From positions 26,850 to 90,849 of the forward strand of contig NZ_BMNT01000015.1 in NCBI RefSeq assembly GCF_014646695.1: a DNA stretch of 64,000 nt, written 5' to 3'. Position numbers and translations under genes: made by a program. Positions 29,125 through 38,529 of the stretch are shown here, in pieces (positions within the stretch are counted from its first letter, which is position 1; every line of letters starts with the position of its first letter). The notes beneath the pieces were generated by a model. It did no database searches, was not told where the DNA came from, and saw only the letters and a list, made by a program, of their open reading frames with translations. Source of the stretch: Sphaerisporangium melleum (GTDB lineage: Bacteria > Actinomycetota > Actinomycetes > Streptosporangiales > Streptosporangiaceae).

Positions 29125-30342
29125 TCAGCGTTCGCCGCTGCCCGGAAGAGAGGGGTGGCTGCCGGGGAGAGGAGAGGTGGAGCCGCCGACCGCGGCCGGG
29201 CCTGTCACCGCGATGGCGTGCCGCGCGGGGGCCGCCGGCGCCGCCTGCCGGGCCGCGGAGTAGCGCACCCGGCGGTAGGCCGTGATCAGCCGCCAGGCGC
29301 GGGAGCGGCGCAGCCGCGCGATCAGCTCGCGATACTCCGCGAGGCGGCCCTCCAGGTGCCGTACCCGTTGCCCGAGGTGCCTGGTCTGGGCGCGCAGCTC
29401 CGCGTTGCGTCCGCGCAGGTCCTGTCCCGTACGGGCGAGGGCGGACTCCCGGGCGGCCAGTTCCTCGCACAGCGCGCGCAACTCGGCGATCTCCCCGTGT
29501 AACAGGCGCTCCCGCTGGAGGAACGCCGTCTCGGCCCGGCTGAGCGCGAACCCCGGCGTGCCGCGCGCCTCGTCGCGCCGGATCGCCACCCCGGCGAGGT
29601 GATGGCGCAAGACGGTCAGTTCACGGATCTCGAAGAGAGGCTCCACCAGGTGGCGCAGGCTGCCGTGGTAGAAGACCCGCCGCCGGTCGGCGTCGTCCAC
29701 CCCGGCGTCAGCCGGCCCGGCCTCGTCCGCCTCGTCCGTCCCGTCCGTGCCGGACGCCAGGTCCGCCGGATCCGTCGCCCGGACATCGGCTTCGACATCG
29801 GCCCGGTCGGTCGCGCCGGGCTGCGGGCCCGCCATGCCGGGCGGCGGCTCCAACGCGCGAAGCGGCGATTCGTCCTCGCCTGCGGCATGGGCGATGCGCA
29901 GGATCTCCTCGTTCACGCCGTACGGCACGGTGAAGACCAGCGTCGCGCCGGGCCGCAGCGTCCGGTGCAGCGCTTCGAGCACCCGTACCGGGTCGCCGAC
30001 CCGGTCGAGGATCTCGCCGGCCACGGCGGCGTCGAACGCGCCGTCGGGGACGCAGTCCAGATCATGGGCGTCGCCGGTCGTGAACGACAACCGGCCGGCG
30101 ACGTCGGCGGGCAGCCGGCCCGCTCTGCGGCGCGCCTCGGCGATGGCCCCCGCCGTGCGATCGACGCCGGTGACCAGGTCGCCGCGCTCGGCGAGCATCA
30201 GGGACAGCCCGCCTTCCGCGCAGCCGAGGTCGAGGACGACGACCGGGCGCCCCGGCCGGCTCGCGGGCAGGTGATCGAGGAGCCAGTGCAGGCGGTCACG
30301 GTCGCGGTCGCTCGCTTCCCGGATCCTGCTCGCGGCGGTCAC
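29125..30342 (-). CDS. Class I SAM-dependent methyltransferase with C-terminal coiled coil
   Basis: 405 residues; GTG 30342 preceded by AAGGAA; the frame continues upstream without a ribosome site. Motif I VVVLDLGCAEGGLSLMLAERG (split between strand and loop), acidic VTGVDRTAGAI, FTTGDAHDLDCVPDGAFDAAVAGEIL and LRPGATLVFTVPYG are standard methyltransferase features. A variable Asp/Ala-rich insert follows, then a long coiled coil (about 300-380) and the basic SRAWRLITAYRRVR, a tail commonly attached to O-antigen-type glycan enzymes. It probably methylates a sugar or caps a glycan chain made by the neighbouring GT2 proteins. It is divergent from thrC. Confidence 0.82.
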   Translation of the reverse strand: MTAASRIREASDRDRDRLHWLLDHLPASRPGRPVVVLDLGCAEGGLSLMLAERGDLVTGVDRTAGAIAEARRRAGRLPADVAGRLSFTTGDAHDLDCVPDGAFDAAVAGEILDRVGDPVRVLEALHRTLRPGATLVFTVPYGVNEEILRIAHAAGEDESPLRALEPPPGMAGPQPGATDRADVEADVRATDPADLASGTDGTDEADEAGPADAGVDDADRRRVFYHGSLRHLVEPLFEIRELTVLRHHLAGVAIRRDEARGTPGFALSRAETAFLQRERLLHGEIAELRALCEELAARESALARTGQDLRGRNAELRAQTRHLGQRVRHLEGRLAEYRELIARLRRSRAWRLITAYRRVRYSAARQAAPAAPARHAIAVTGPAAVGGSTSPLPGSHPSLPGSGER

Positions 30343-30567
30343 GGCGACGTTTCCTTCCGGGCATGTGGATGTTGCCCCAATTGTGCGGCAAGAGAGGTTA
30401 AAGAGACAGTGTGCTTTTCCTGTTCTTCCGGTTCTCGTCTTGGCAGGTTCGCGGACCGTACAGGGCGTGTCCGGTCGATCATTGACCGCGAGGGGTGGAA
30501 AAGACGTCCACCCTGTGGACAAAAGACGCGCGGAGCCACGGCCCACCCGTAGACTCATTGCCTGATA

Positions 30568-30591
30568 CCGCTGGTAGCGGAACCAATGGTT
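30568..30591. promoter_or_regulatory. Tandem inverted repeats upstream of thrC
   Basis: CCGCT-GGT-AGCGG (30568-30580) is directly followed by AACC-AAT-GGTT (30581-30591), both perfect, 47-70 bases before the thrC start. They lie in the divergent region with the methyltransferase gene. They may be an operator or a leader hairpin; no threonine attenuator peptide or known riboswitch is seen. Confidence 0.4.
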
Positions 30592-30637
30592 ACGCGTCGT
30601 GCCCGCTCGTGCCGGGCCGGGCGCGGGAGGAGTGACA

Positions 30638-31696
30638 ATGCTCAGGGCTTGGCGTGGCCTGATCGAGGAATACCGCGACCGGCTTCCCGTGACCACGACG
30701 ACGCCCGTGGTCACCCTGCTCGAAGGCGGCACGCCGCTCATCCCGGCCAAGCGCGTCTCCGCGCTGACCGGGTGCGAGGTGTATCTCAAGGTCGAGGGTC
30801 TCAACCCCACTGGAAGTTTCAAAGACCGTGGCATGACGGTGGCCATCAGCAAGGCGCTCGAAGAAGGCGCCAAAGCGGTCATCTGCGCATCCACCGGCAA
30901 CACCAGTGCGTCGGCCGCGGCCTATGCCGTCCGGGCGGGCATCACCTGCGCGGTGCTGGTGCCCCGAGGCAAGATCGCCATGGGCAAGCTCGCCCAGGCA
31001 CTCGTGCACGGCGCCCGGCTGCTCCAGGTGGACGGCTCGTTCGACGACTGCCTCGAGATGACGCGCAAGCTCGCGGAGAACTACCCGATCGCCCTGGTCA
31101 ACTCGGTGAATCCGCATCGGCTCCAGGGGCAGAAGACCGCCGCGTTCGAGATCGTCGACGTGCTCGGCGACGCACCCGACGTCCACTGCATCCCGGTGGG
31201 CAACGCCGGCAACATCTCGGCCTACTGGATGGGCTACCGCGAGTACGCCGCCGACGGCATCGCCACCCGCCTCCCGCGCATGCTCGGGTTCCAGGCCAGC
31301 GGGTCGGCGCCCATCGTCGACGGCGCCCCGGTGACCCACCCGCAGACGATCGCCACGGCGATCCGCATCGGCAACCCGGCCTCGTGGAAGCTGGCCGAGT
31401 CCGCGCGCGACGAGTCCTCGGGCGTCATCCAGGCCGTCACCGACCGGCAGATCGCCGCCGCGTACAAGCTGCTCGCCCAGGAGGAGGGCGTCTTCGTCGA
31501 GCTGGCCTCGGCGGCGAGCGTCGCCGGGCTGCTGCGGGCGTACGAGCAGGGCCTGGTCCGGCCGGGGGAGCGCGTGGTGTGCACCGTCACCGGCAACGGT
31601 CTCAAAGATCCCGACTGGGCGATCTCGGGCGCGCCGGCCCCGGTGACCGTCCCGGCCGACGCGTTCGCGGCCGCCGCCGCGCTCGAACTGGCCTAG
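30638..31696 (+). CDS. thrC: Threonine synthase
   Basis: Converts O-phosphohomoserine to threonine, PLP-dependent, cytoplasmic; 352 residues, normal length for the actinobacterial type. PLP lysine is Lys62 in [14 protein letters not shown]; the phosphate-binding [33 protein letters not shown] and [15 protein letters not shown] are present. The start is ATG 30638 with GGGAGGAG at 30625-30632. It precedes thrB on the same strand by 367 bases. In related genomes it directly follows hom; here five foreign genes intervene, so it has its own promoter, presumably in the 295-base region upstream. Confidence 0.97.
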   Translation: MLRAWRGLIEEYRDRLPVTTTTPVVTLLEGGTPLIPAKRVSALTGCEVYLKVEGLNPTGSFKDRGMTVAISKALEEGAKAVICASTGNTSASAAAYAVRAGITCAVLVPRGKIAMGKLAQALVHGARLLQVDGSFDDCLEMTRKLAENYPIALVNSVNPHRLQGQKTAAFEIVDVLGDAPDVHCIPVGNAGNISAYWMGYREYAADGIATRLPRMLGFQASGSAPIVDGAPVTHPQTIATAIRIGNPASWKLAESARDESSGVIQAVTDRQIAAAYKLLAQEEGVFVELASAASVAGLLRAYEQGLVRPGERVVCTVTGNGLKDPDWAISGAPAPVTVPADAFAAAAALELA

Positions 31697-32063
31697 GCGT
31701 CCCGGACTCGCGCGCCGATCGGTTCCTCGTCCCCGTCCGAGCCGCTTTCGAAGGGCTCCGGCCCCGCATTCCGGCCGGCGGGGACGAGTGTCAGGCGGGG
31801 CAGGATCACGCACATTGCCGGACGCGACCGCGCCTGCGGGGCCGGTCGCGGAGAACGACGCCGGGCGGCGCATCGTCCCAGCGTGAGGTGACCTCCCTCC
31901 CTCGCAGCCGTTCCGGCGGGACGCGGGCTCCCTCGGTGCGGAAGGCGGCGGGTGTGCGGGCGGGGTCGCCCCACGGCGAGACACACGGCGGCGACCCTGC
32001 GACGCGCCGCCTTCGCCCTGACCGTATGATCGGCCGAGATCGGCCAGACTCTCGAGGAACCGC
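31697..32063. other. thrC-thrB intergenic region
   Basis: 367 bases without a credible gene. It contains TATGAT at 32025-32030, a good -10 element 33 bases before the thrB start but without a matching -35, a GAGGT-G-ACCTC repeat at 31885-31895, and a tandem GATCGGCC near 32029-32045. thrB may therefore have its own promoter. Confidence 0.4.
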
Positions 32064-33002
32064 ATGTCACCGAGCAGAACAGTCGTGGTCCGCGTGCCCG
32101 CCACCAGCGCCAATCTCGGGCCGGGGTTCGACTCACTGGGGCTCGCCCTCAGCCTGTACGACGAGGTCGAGGTCGGCCTCGTCTCCGACGACGGGCCGGA
32201 CGCCGGGCAGGGCTCAGGCGTCGAGGTGCACGTCGAAGGCGAGGGCGCCGGTGAGCTCGACACCGGTGAGGGGCATCTCATCGTCCGCGCGATCCGCGCC
32301 ACGCTCGATCTGGCGGGAGCGCCGCAGCCGCGCCACCTGCGGCTGCGCTGCCGCAACCGCATCCCGCACGCGCGCGGCCTCGGCTCCTCCTCGGCGGCCA
32401 TCTGCGCCGGCATCCTCGCGGCCCGGGCACTCGCCGCCCCCTGGCTGTCGGACGACGAGGTGTTCGCGCTGGCCACGCGCATGGAAGGGCATCCGGACAA
32501 CGTCGCCCCCTGCCTGTCCGGCGGGCTGACCATCGCGTGGAGCGACAGGTCCGGGACACCGCATAAGCTGGAGTTGAGTCCGCATGGCGGCGTCCAGCCT
32601 GTGGTGTGCGTGCCGAGAACCCGGCTCTCCACCGAGGAGGCGCGCGGGCTCCTGCCGAAGGACGTGCCGCACGCCGACGCTGCGGCCAACGCCGGACGCG
32701 CGGCTCTGCTCATCGCGGCGCTCACCCAGCGGCCCGAGAGCGGGCTGTTGCTCGCCGCCACCGAAGACCGTCTGCACCAGACCTACCGCGCGCCTGCGAT
32801 GCCGGCGACGGCTGATCTGGTAGAACGGCTGCGCGTGGCAGGGGTTCCCGCCGTCGTTTCAGGAGCCGGTCCAACGGTTCTGGTGTTCGGCACGGCGGAT
32901 ACCCATGATTTGATCGCGTCAGAAGTGGGTAGTGACTGGCACATCCAGCGATTGGACGTCGACCGGTCCGGCGCGAGCGTTGAATCTCCCGAGACACGCT
33001 GA
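32064..33002 (+). CDS. thrB: Homoserine kinase
   Basis: Phosphorylates homoserine with ATP to feed threonine synthase. 312 residues, GHMP kinase family: N-terminal VVRVPATSANLGPGFDSLGLALSLYD, the ATP-binding glycine-rich loop PHARGLGSSSAAICAG at 101-116, EGHPDNVAPCLSGGLTIAW, and the C-terminal GHMP motif VPAVVSGAGPTVLVFG. The start is ATG 32064; no strong ribosome site is seen (GAGGAA at about 32054-32059 is acceptable). It lies downstream of thrC and upstream of rho, the order conserved across actinobacteria. Confidence 0.97.
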   Translation: MSPSRTVVVRVPATSANLGPGFDSLGLALSLYDEVEVGLVSDDGPDAGQGSGVEVHVEGEGAGELDTGEGHLIVRAIRATLDLAGAPQPRHLRLRCRNRIPHARGLGSSSAAICAGILAARALAAPWLSDDEVFALATRMEGHPDNVAPCLSGGLTIAWSDRSGTPHKLELSPHGGVQPVVCVPRTRLSTEEARGLLPKDVPHADAAANAGRAALLIAALTQRPESGLLLAATEDRLHQTYRAPAMPATADLVERLRVAGVPAVVSGAGPTVLVFGTADTHDLIASEVGSDWHIQRLDVDRSGASVESPETR

Positions 33003-33453
33003 CGAATCTTCGACCTTCAGGGAATAGCTGTGTGCGCTGGTGATGTTAGGCTGATAGCCGCACCAGATGCCCCCGTTGCGGGTGCGTGCTTGTCAGCCAT
33101 ACATCGCTGCATCGCGCCTTGTGTCGCAAGACGCAGGCCGCACAGCGGGCTTCCCGAATTCATCGCCTCCGGTTGGTCCACATCCGGTTGGTGCGTCGAG
33201 AAGCGGCGTAATCGGGGACATGCGCGTTCGACTGACATCGACATCTGGTCGGCGGTAACCAGCCGGGGGGCGACCCCCGGGCCCCCAACGGCTCACGAAT
33301 CTCCACGGTGACGGCCACGTGCCGGTTCGACGCACCGGTTTGCCGACACCTTAGGAATTCGTCCAGCCCGACCCGGTCTGTCCCGCCGGGTCGCACCACC
33401 GGGACGCCTGGCTGATCGTGGCCGACGCCCGACCCCTGGGAAGGACCTTTTAG
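33003..33453 (+). other. Long rho leader region with GNRA hairpin
   Basis: 451 bases between thrB and rho. CCGGGGG-GCGA-CCCCCGG at 33263-33280 is a perfect 7-bp stem closed by a GCGA (GNRA) tetraloop without a U-tract. TGTTAGGCT at 33044-33052 resembles an extended -10. GGGAAGGA (33438-33445) is the ribosome site of rho. Long 5' leaders that allow Rho to limit its own transcription are known for rho genes; that is an inference here. Short frames in this stretch look non-coding. Confidence 0.5.
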
Positions 33454-35460
33454 TTGAGCGACACCACCGAACTCCTCTCCGACGCCACCGGCGCAGCGGC
33501 GCCGGCCGCCGGCGACACCCCCACCCGCGCCGCGGCCAGGCCGCGTCGTCGCTCCGGCACCGGCCTCGCGGCCATGGTGCTGCCCGAGCTGCAGGCTCTC
33601 GCGTCGAGCCTCGGCATCAGCGGGACCGGACGGATGCGCAAGAGCCAGCTGATCGCGGCCATCCAGGAGAAGCAGGGCGTATCCGCCGACGGTGCCTCCA
33701 CCGCCGCCCCGGCCGAGCCCGCCGTGGCCGCCGCGCCCGCGCCGGCCGCCGCCGAGCCCGTGGTCGAGCGCCCCGCCCGTACCCGCCGGGAACGTTCCCG
33801 CCCGGTGCAGGCCGAGGCCGTCACCGAGGCCCGTGAGGAGCGCGCTCCCGCCGAGCAGGCGCAGCCCGCCGAGCAGGCTCCGGCCGCCGCGGCCGCCGCG
33901 TCCGCACCCGCCGAGGCCCCGCAGGCCGAGGGGCGCGCCGAGCGTGGCGAGTCCCGCCGTGAGCGTGGCGAGCGCCGTCGCGGCGACCGTCGCGAGCGTG
34001 GCGACAACCGCCCCGACAACCGCAACGACAACAGCCGCCCCGAGCAGCGCGCCGCCGACGCGGGCGACGCTCCGGGCCGCCGTGAGCAGACGCGCGATCA
34101 GGGCCGTGACCAGGGTCGCGACCAGGGCCGTGAGCAGACGCGTGACCAGGGTCGCGACCAGAGCCGTGACCAGGGCCGTGAGCAGACGCGTGACCAGGGC
34201 CGTGACCAGGGTCGCGACCTTCAGGGCGACGATGACCGCCGCGGTCGCCGTGGCCGGTTCCGGGAGCGCAACCGTCGCGGGCGTGACCGCTTCGACAGCA
34301 ACGAGCCCGTGATCGGCGACGACGACGTCCTGATCCCGATCGCCGGCATCCTCGACATCCTCGACAACTACGCGTTCGTCCGCACCAGCGGCTACCTGCC
34401 GGGCGCCAACGACGTGTACGTCTCGCTCGCGCAGATCCGCCGCAACGGCCTGCGCAAGGGCGACGTCATCACCGGAGCGGTGCGCCAGCCCCGCGAAGGG
34501 GAGCGCCGCGAGAAGTTCAACGCCCTCGTACGGCTCGACACCGTCAACGGCATGGACCCCGAGCAGTCGCGCAACCGTCCGGAGTTCTCCAAGCTCACCC
34601 CGCTCTACCCGCAGGAGCGGCTGCGCCTGGAGACCGACCCCAACATCCTGACCACGCGCATCATCGACCTGGTCGCTCCCATCGGCAAGGGCCAGCGCGG
34701 TCTCATCGTCTCCCCGCCGAAGGCCGGTAAGACGATGGTGCTCCAGGCGATCGCCAACGCGATCACCCGGAACAACCCCGAGTGCCACCTGATGGTCGTC
34801 CTGGTCGACGAGCGTCCCGAAGAGGTCACCGACATGCAGCGGTCGGTGAAGGGCGAGGTCATCCACTCGACCTTCGACCGTCCCGCCGAGGACCACACCA
34901 CCGTCGCCGAGCTCGCCATCGAGCGTGCCAAGCGCCTGGTGGAGCTGGGCCACGACGTGGTCGTCCTGCTCGACTCCATCACCCGCCTCGGCCGCGCCTA
35001 CAACCTGGCCGCCCCGGCGTCCGGGCGCATCCTGTCCGGTGGTGTCGACTCGACCGCGCTCTACCCGCCGAAGCGGTTCTTCGGCGCCGCCCGCAACATC
35101 GAGAACGGCGGCTCGCTGACGATCCTCGCCACGGCGCTGGTCGAGACCGGCTCCAAGATGGACGAGGTCATCTTCGAGGAGTTCAAGGGCACCGGCAACG
35201 CCGAGCTGAAGCTCAACCGCTCCCTGGCCGACAAGCGGATCTTCCCCGCGGTGGACGTCGACGCGTCCGGCACCCGCAAGGAAGAGATCCTGATGTCCCG
35301 GGACGAGCTGCAGATCGTCTGGAAGCTCCGCCGGGTGCTCCACGCCCTCGACATGCAGCAGGCGCTCGAGCTGCTGCTGGAGAAGATGCGCGAGACGCAG
35401 TCCAACGCCGAGTTCCTGCTGCAGGTGCAGAAGACCACGGTCAGCTCCGACCGCGACTGA
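33454..35460 (+). CDS. rho: Transcription termination factor Rho
   Basis: 668 residues; hexameric RNA-dependent ATPase that releases transcripts. Start TTG 33454 after GGGAAGGA. Order: Rho_N helix bundle (about 45-75, [29 protein letters not shown] in pieces), then an Ala/Pro- then Arg/Asp/Gln-rich disordered insertion (about 85-285) with repeated RDQG, then the cold-shock-like RNA-binding domain ([19 protein letters not shown]), Walker [13 protein letters not shown] near 420-430, Walker [15 protein letters not shown] and the Q/R loop region. The long insertion is typical of high-GC Gram-positive Rho and adds RNA affinity. All catalytic motifs are intact. Confidence 0.97.
   Translation: MSDTTELLSDATGAAAPAAGDTPTRAAARPRRRSGTGLAAMVLPELQALASSLGISGTGRMRKSQLIAAIQEKQGVSADGASTAAPAEPAVAAAPAPAAAEPVVERPARTRRERSRPVQAEAVTEAREERAPAEQAQPAEQAPAAAAAASAPAEAPQAEGRAERGESRRERGERRRGDRRERGDNRPDNRNDNSRPEQRAADAGDAPGRREQTRDQGRDQGRDQGREQTRDQGRDQSRDQGREQTRDQGRDQGRDLQGDDDRRGRRGRFRERNRRGRDRFDSNEPVIGDDDVLIPIAGILDILDNYAFVRTSGYLPGANDVYVSLAQIRRNGLRKGDVITGAVRQPREGERREKFNALVRLDTVNGMDPEQSRNRPEFSKLTPLYPQERLRLETDPNILTTRIIDLVAPIGKGQRGLIVSPPKAGKTMVLQAIANAITRNNPECHLMVVLVDERPEEVTDMQRSVKGEVIHSTFDRPAEDHTTVAELAIERAKRLVELGHDVVVLLDSITRLGRAYNLAAPASGRILSGGVDSTALYPPKRFFGAARNIENGGSLTILATALVETGSKMDEVIFEEFKGTGNAELKLNRSLADKRIFPAVDVDASGTRKEEILMSRDELQIVWKLRRVLHALDMQQALELLLEKMRETQSNAEFLLQVQKTTVSSDRD
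34081..34221 (+). repeat. 12-base tandem repeat encoding RDQG/REQT units in Rho
   Basis: A run of degenerate CGTGACCAGGGC-type dodecamers encodes about eleven RDQG, RDQS or REQT tetrapeptides. A larger unit containing REQT recurs three times (34081, about 34129 and 34177), showing expansion by 48-base steps. It lies in the disordered insertion. Confidence 0.85.
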
Positions 35461-35955
35461 CGCGACCACCGGCCCGGCCCGTCGCCGCGCCCGTCCGCGC
35501 CGATTCCTTCCCCTCGGCCGGCGGGCCCGCCGCCCGGCCGGGTCGCACGCGGCGCCGCCTCACCGCCGCCCCGGGCTTTTCCACCCGCGGGCGGCGGTCG
35601 CGTTTCCCAGACCGCCGGTCCAGCGGCCTCCGACGGGCCGTGCTCGGCGAACCTGCCTTGGCGGGAAGCGCCGTTCGCCGCTGCGGCGATCCGCCGGACC
35701 CGCTCGCGGGATCTGACGGACCGCTGAGGCGGTCGGGTGCTCCTACCCGTGGGATCCGGCGGACGACCGCGAGCTCTGGCCGGCCTGTCCCGTGGCGATC
35801 CCCTGAAGCTTTCCGCCGGGTGAGGGTGGAGCCGGCCTTACCTCATGAGGGGTGCCGACTCCATGGCGCGCGGCGGCCCGGTTTTGGCAGGCTCTTTCCC
35901 GTAGGCGCCGCCCGGCCGACGGACGGCGACGGCTCCGCAGGGGAGGGGGCGTGGC
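35461..35955. other. Spacer after rho
   Basis: 495 very GC-rich bases with no gene that I can support. The palindrome GGCGGGCCCGCC at 35519-35530, embedded in flanking GGCCGG/CCGGCC arms, could end the rho transcript. No clear promoter for the following sensor kinase is visible. Confidence 0.4.
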
Positions 35956-37248
35956 ATGGCCGGGGAGGCGGTGACGGGGCGTCCGCCGCTGCGTTCCAGG
36001 GTGCCGCTGGGCCCTCGCGGGCCGCTAGGCCTGCTCCTCGATCCGCTGACCTGGCGGGCGGCGCCCTATCTCCTGCTCAGCATGTTCTGGGGCGTGGCCT
36101 GGTTCGTCATCCTGATCACCGGTCTGACCGTCTCACTGTCGCTCGTGGTCATCTGGGTGGGCCTGCCGCTGCTCGTGTTCACCATGGCCGTCTGGCGGGT
36201 GGGAGCCATGCTGGAACGCCGCCTGCTCCGCCTGGCCTTCGGCATCACCATCCCCGATCCGTACCGGCCGCGGCCTGAACGAGGCGTTCTCCGCCACCTG
36301 GGCTGGGTCCTCGGCGATCCGGCCACCTACAAGGATCTCGGCTACCTCTTCCTGCTCCTGCCCCTCGGCCTGATGGAGTTCCTCGCGTCGTTGCTGCTGT
36401 GGCTCTGCTCCGCCGACCTGCTCGCCCAGCCGTTCCTGGTGATGGCCGGTGTGCACACCCAGATCACCGACCGCCTGGTGATCAGCACCGTGCCCGCGGC
36501 GTTGCCCTGGGCCCTGTGCGGGCTGCTGCTGTTCGTCATCACGCTCTACGTGGTACGCGGCATGGCCTGGGTGCACGGCATGCTGGCCGCGGCACTCCTC
36601 GGGCCGGACGACCAGGCGCAGGTGCGGCACCTGCGGGCCAGCCGGGCGCGGGGCGTGGACGCCGCCGAGGCCGAACGCCGCAAGATCGAGCGAGACCTGC
36701 ACGACGGCGCGCAGCAGAGGCTGCTCGCCGTCGCCCTCGACCTCGGCCGGGCGCAGGCGAAGTTCGACTCCGACCCCGAGGAGGCGCGAGATCTGCTCGC
36801 CCAGGCGCACGCGGGAGCAAAGGCGGCGATCGCCGAGTTGCGCGATCTCGCGCGCGGCATCTACCCGGCGATCCTCACCGACCGCGGCCTGGACGCCGCC
36901 CTGTCGGCGCTGGCCGCTCGCGCCCCGGTCCGCGTCGATGTCACCGTGGACATCGCCGTCCGTCCGCCCGCGGCCGTGGAGAGCATCGCGTACTTCATCG
37001 TCGCCGAGTCACTGGCCAACATCGCCAAGCACGCGGTGGCCACCGAGGCGTCGGTCCGCGTGGGCAGGCAGGGAGAACGCGTCGTGGTGGAGATCGGCGA
37101 CAACGGGGTGGGCGGCGCCTGGCCCAGACCGGGCGGCGGCCTCGCCGGGCTGGGCGACCGCGCGGCGACCATCGACGGCACCCTGAGCATCGACAGCCCC
37201 CAAGGCGGCCCCACGATCATCCGTGCCGAACTGCCCTGCGAGTGGTGA
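35956..37248 (+). CDS. Two-component sensor histidine kinase (NarL/DesK type)
   Basis: 430 residues, membrane kinase. Paired membrane segments lie at about 36-80 (PYLLLSMFWGVAWFVILITG ...) and 127-205, forming a putative sensor domain without a large extracellular loop. The HisKA_3 domain has the phosphoacceptor His249 in RRKIERDLHDGAQQRL, and the HATPase_c domain has the N-box ESLANIAKHAV and the G box VEIGDNGVGG, then GGLAGLGDRAATIDG. The start is ATG 35956 with GGGGAGGGGG upstream. The response regulator follows after 92 bases. Signal unknown; membrane stress or envelope state is typical for this sensor class. Confidence 0.92.
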   Translation: MAGEAVTGRPPLRSRVPLGPRGPLGLLLDPLTWRAAPYLLLSMFWGVAWFVILITGLTVSLSLVVIWVGLPLLVFTMAVWRVGAMLERRLLRLAFGITIPDPYRPRPERGVLRHLGWVLGDPATYKDLGYLFLLLPLGLMEFLASLLLWLCSADLLAQPFLVMAGVHTQITDRLVISTVPAALPWALCGLLLFVITLYVVRGMAWVHGMLAAALLGPDDQAQVRHLRASRARGVDAAEAERRKIERDLHDGAQQRLLAVALDLGRAQAKFDSDPEEARDLLAQAHAGAKAAIAELRDLARGIYPAILTDRGLDAALSALAARAPVRVDVTVDIAVRPPAAVESIAYFIVAESLANIAKHAVATEASVRVGRQGERVVVEIGDNGVGGAWPRPGGGLAGLGDRAATIDGTLSIDSPQGGPTIIRAELPCEW

Positions 37249-37340
37249 CCTTTCGTGATCACAAGATCGTCACCATGCGGGTGAGCGTGTGATGCGGTAG
37301 GGGAGAGGGTGGCGTGCGGGGCGGCGGAGGGAGTGCCGGG

Positions 37341-37988
37341 ATGCGGGTGGTGATCGCGGAGGATTCCGTACTGCTGCGGGAAGGTCTGGTCCGGCTGCTG
37401 GGCGACGGCGGCATCGAGACCGTGGCGGCGGTGGGCGACGGTCCCGGGCTCGTCGAGGCCGTCCGCGTCCACCGGCCCGACCTCGCCGTGGTCGATGTGC
37501 GCATGCCGCCGAGCCACACCGACGAAGGGCTCCGCGCGGCGCTGGAGGCTCGTTCCCTGATGCCCGGCCTGGCCGTGCTGGTGCTGTCCCAGTACGTCGA
37601 GGAGCGGTACGCCACCGAGCTGATCGGACGAGGCGCCGCCGCGGTGGGTTACCTGCTCAAAGAACGGGTGGCCGACGTGGGGGAGTTCCTGGCCGCCGTC
37701 CGCAGGGTGGCCGCCGGTGGCACGGTGATCGACCCGGAGGTCGTGACCCAGTTGCTCGGCCGCCGCATCGGGCACGAGCCGCTGGACTCCCTGACTCCCC
37801 GGGAGTCGGAGGTGCTCGCGCTGATGGCCGAAGGCCGGTCCAACAACGCGATCGCCGGCCGGCTCGGCGTCAGCGAGGGGGCCGTGGAGAAGCACATCTC
37901 CGGCATATTCGGGAAACTCGGCCTCGACCCCGCTCCTGACGACCACCGCCGGGTCCTCGCCGTCCTCGCCTACCTCCGCCGCACCTGA
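37341..37988 (+). CDS. LuxR/NarL-family response regulator
   Basis: 215 residues. The receiver domain has the acidic pair at E7-D8, phosphoacceptor Asp52 in LAVVDVRMPP, the switch residue region VLVLSQYV and Lys in GYLLKERV. The C-terminal LuxR HTH is LTPRESEVLALMAEGRSNNAIAGRLGVSEGAVEKHISGIFGKLGL, in consecutive helices. The start is ATG 37341, seven bases after GGAGGGAG; GTG 37314 is less likely. Cognate partner of the upstream kinase. Regulon unknown. Confidence 0.93.
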   Translation: MRVVIAEDSVLLREGLVRLLGDGGIETVAAVGDGPGLVEAVRVHRPDLAVVDVRMPPSHTDEGLRAALEARSLMPGLAVLVLSQYVEERYATELIGRGAAAVGYLLKERVADVGEFLAAVRRVAAGGTVIDPEVVTQLLGRRIGHEPLDSLTPRESEVLALMAEGRSNNAIAGRLGVSEGAVEKHISGIFGKLGLDPAPDDHRRVLAVLAYLRRT

Positions 37989-38053
37989 CCACCTCGTCCA
38001 CCCGCTCTCCAGAGACGGCCGCGCGAGGGGAACGGGCGCCGGGGAGGCGGGTG

Positions 38054-38079
38054 GGAATGGGTGATGGACCGGCGGGGTT
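38054..38079 (+). promoter_or_regulatory. Sigma-R-type promoter upstream of rpmE (GGAAT-N18-GTT)
   Basis: GGAAT at 38054-38058 and GTT at 38077-38079 are separated by exactly 18 bases, the consensus of the thiol-oxidative-stress sigma factor SigR/SigH of actinobacteria. It lies 118 bases upstream of the rpmE start. In Streptomyces coelicolor rpmE is a known SigR target, which supports the assignment. Confidence 0.8.
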
Positions 38080-38196
38080 ACAGGATCTGGCACACTGGTA
38101 GCCGACCGAACGGCGGTTCCGGTTCCCGCCCCGGCCGCGTGTCATCCGACCGCGAGCGACGAAGGCGACCCGGCGACCGCACCAGAGAGGAAAGCG

Positions 38197-38415
38197 ATGA
38201 AGCCCGACATTCACCCCGAGTACGGCGTCACCCAGGTGACCTGCAGCTGTGGCAGCAGCTTCACGACCCGCAGCACCGCGAAGAACGGCGTGATCCACGC
38301 CGACGTGTGCTCCGCCTGCCACCCCTTCTACACGGGCAAGCAGAAGATCCTCGACACCGGTGGCCGGGTGGCCCGCTTCGAGAAGCGTTTCGGCAAGAAG
38401 CCCGCGAGCAAGTAG
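38197..38415 (+). CDS. rpmE: 50S ribosomal protein L31 (zinc-binding type)
   Basis: 72 residues, a normal L31. It keeps the zinc-ligand cysteines: CSC at 16-18 and CSAC at 37-40, so it is the C+ form. [36 protein letters not shown] are diagnostic blocks. It binds the 50S subunit and bridges to the 30S. The start is ATG 38197 with AGAGAGGAAAG upstream. It is preceded by a SigR-type promoter and followed by a strong terminator, so it is a single-gene transcript. Under zinc limitation it would be replaced by a C- paralogue, not present here. Confidence 0.98.
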   Translation: MKPDIHPEYGVTQVTCSCGSSFTTRSTAKNGVIHADVCSACHPFYTGKQKILDTGGRVARFEKRFGKKPASK

Positions 38416-38436
38416 CTCCGCGCCTGACGCCGGCTC

Positions 38437-38466
38437 GGCACGCCCCCGCTCATGCGGGGGTGTGCC
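38437..38466 (+). terminator. 13-bp hairpin terminator after rpmE
   Basis: GGCACGCCCCCGC (38437-38449) pairs with GCGGGGGTGTGCC (38454-38466), one G-T wobble, around the loop TCAT. It begins 22 bases after the rpmE stop and precedes prfA by 63 bases. Confidence 0.8.
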
Positions 38467-38529
38467 CGGGTCGGCGTTCTTGGTGATGGACCGACTTCTC
38501 GCCGGTTGTTGAAGGAAGAAGGACGCACG

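Noticed and set aside
33030-33311. 93-codon frame in the rho leader
   Set aside because: No ribosome site; overlaps the GNRA hairpin; protein is Arg/Pro/Ser-rich without structure.
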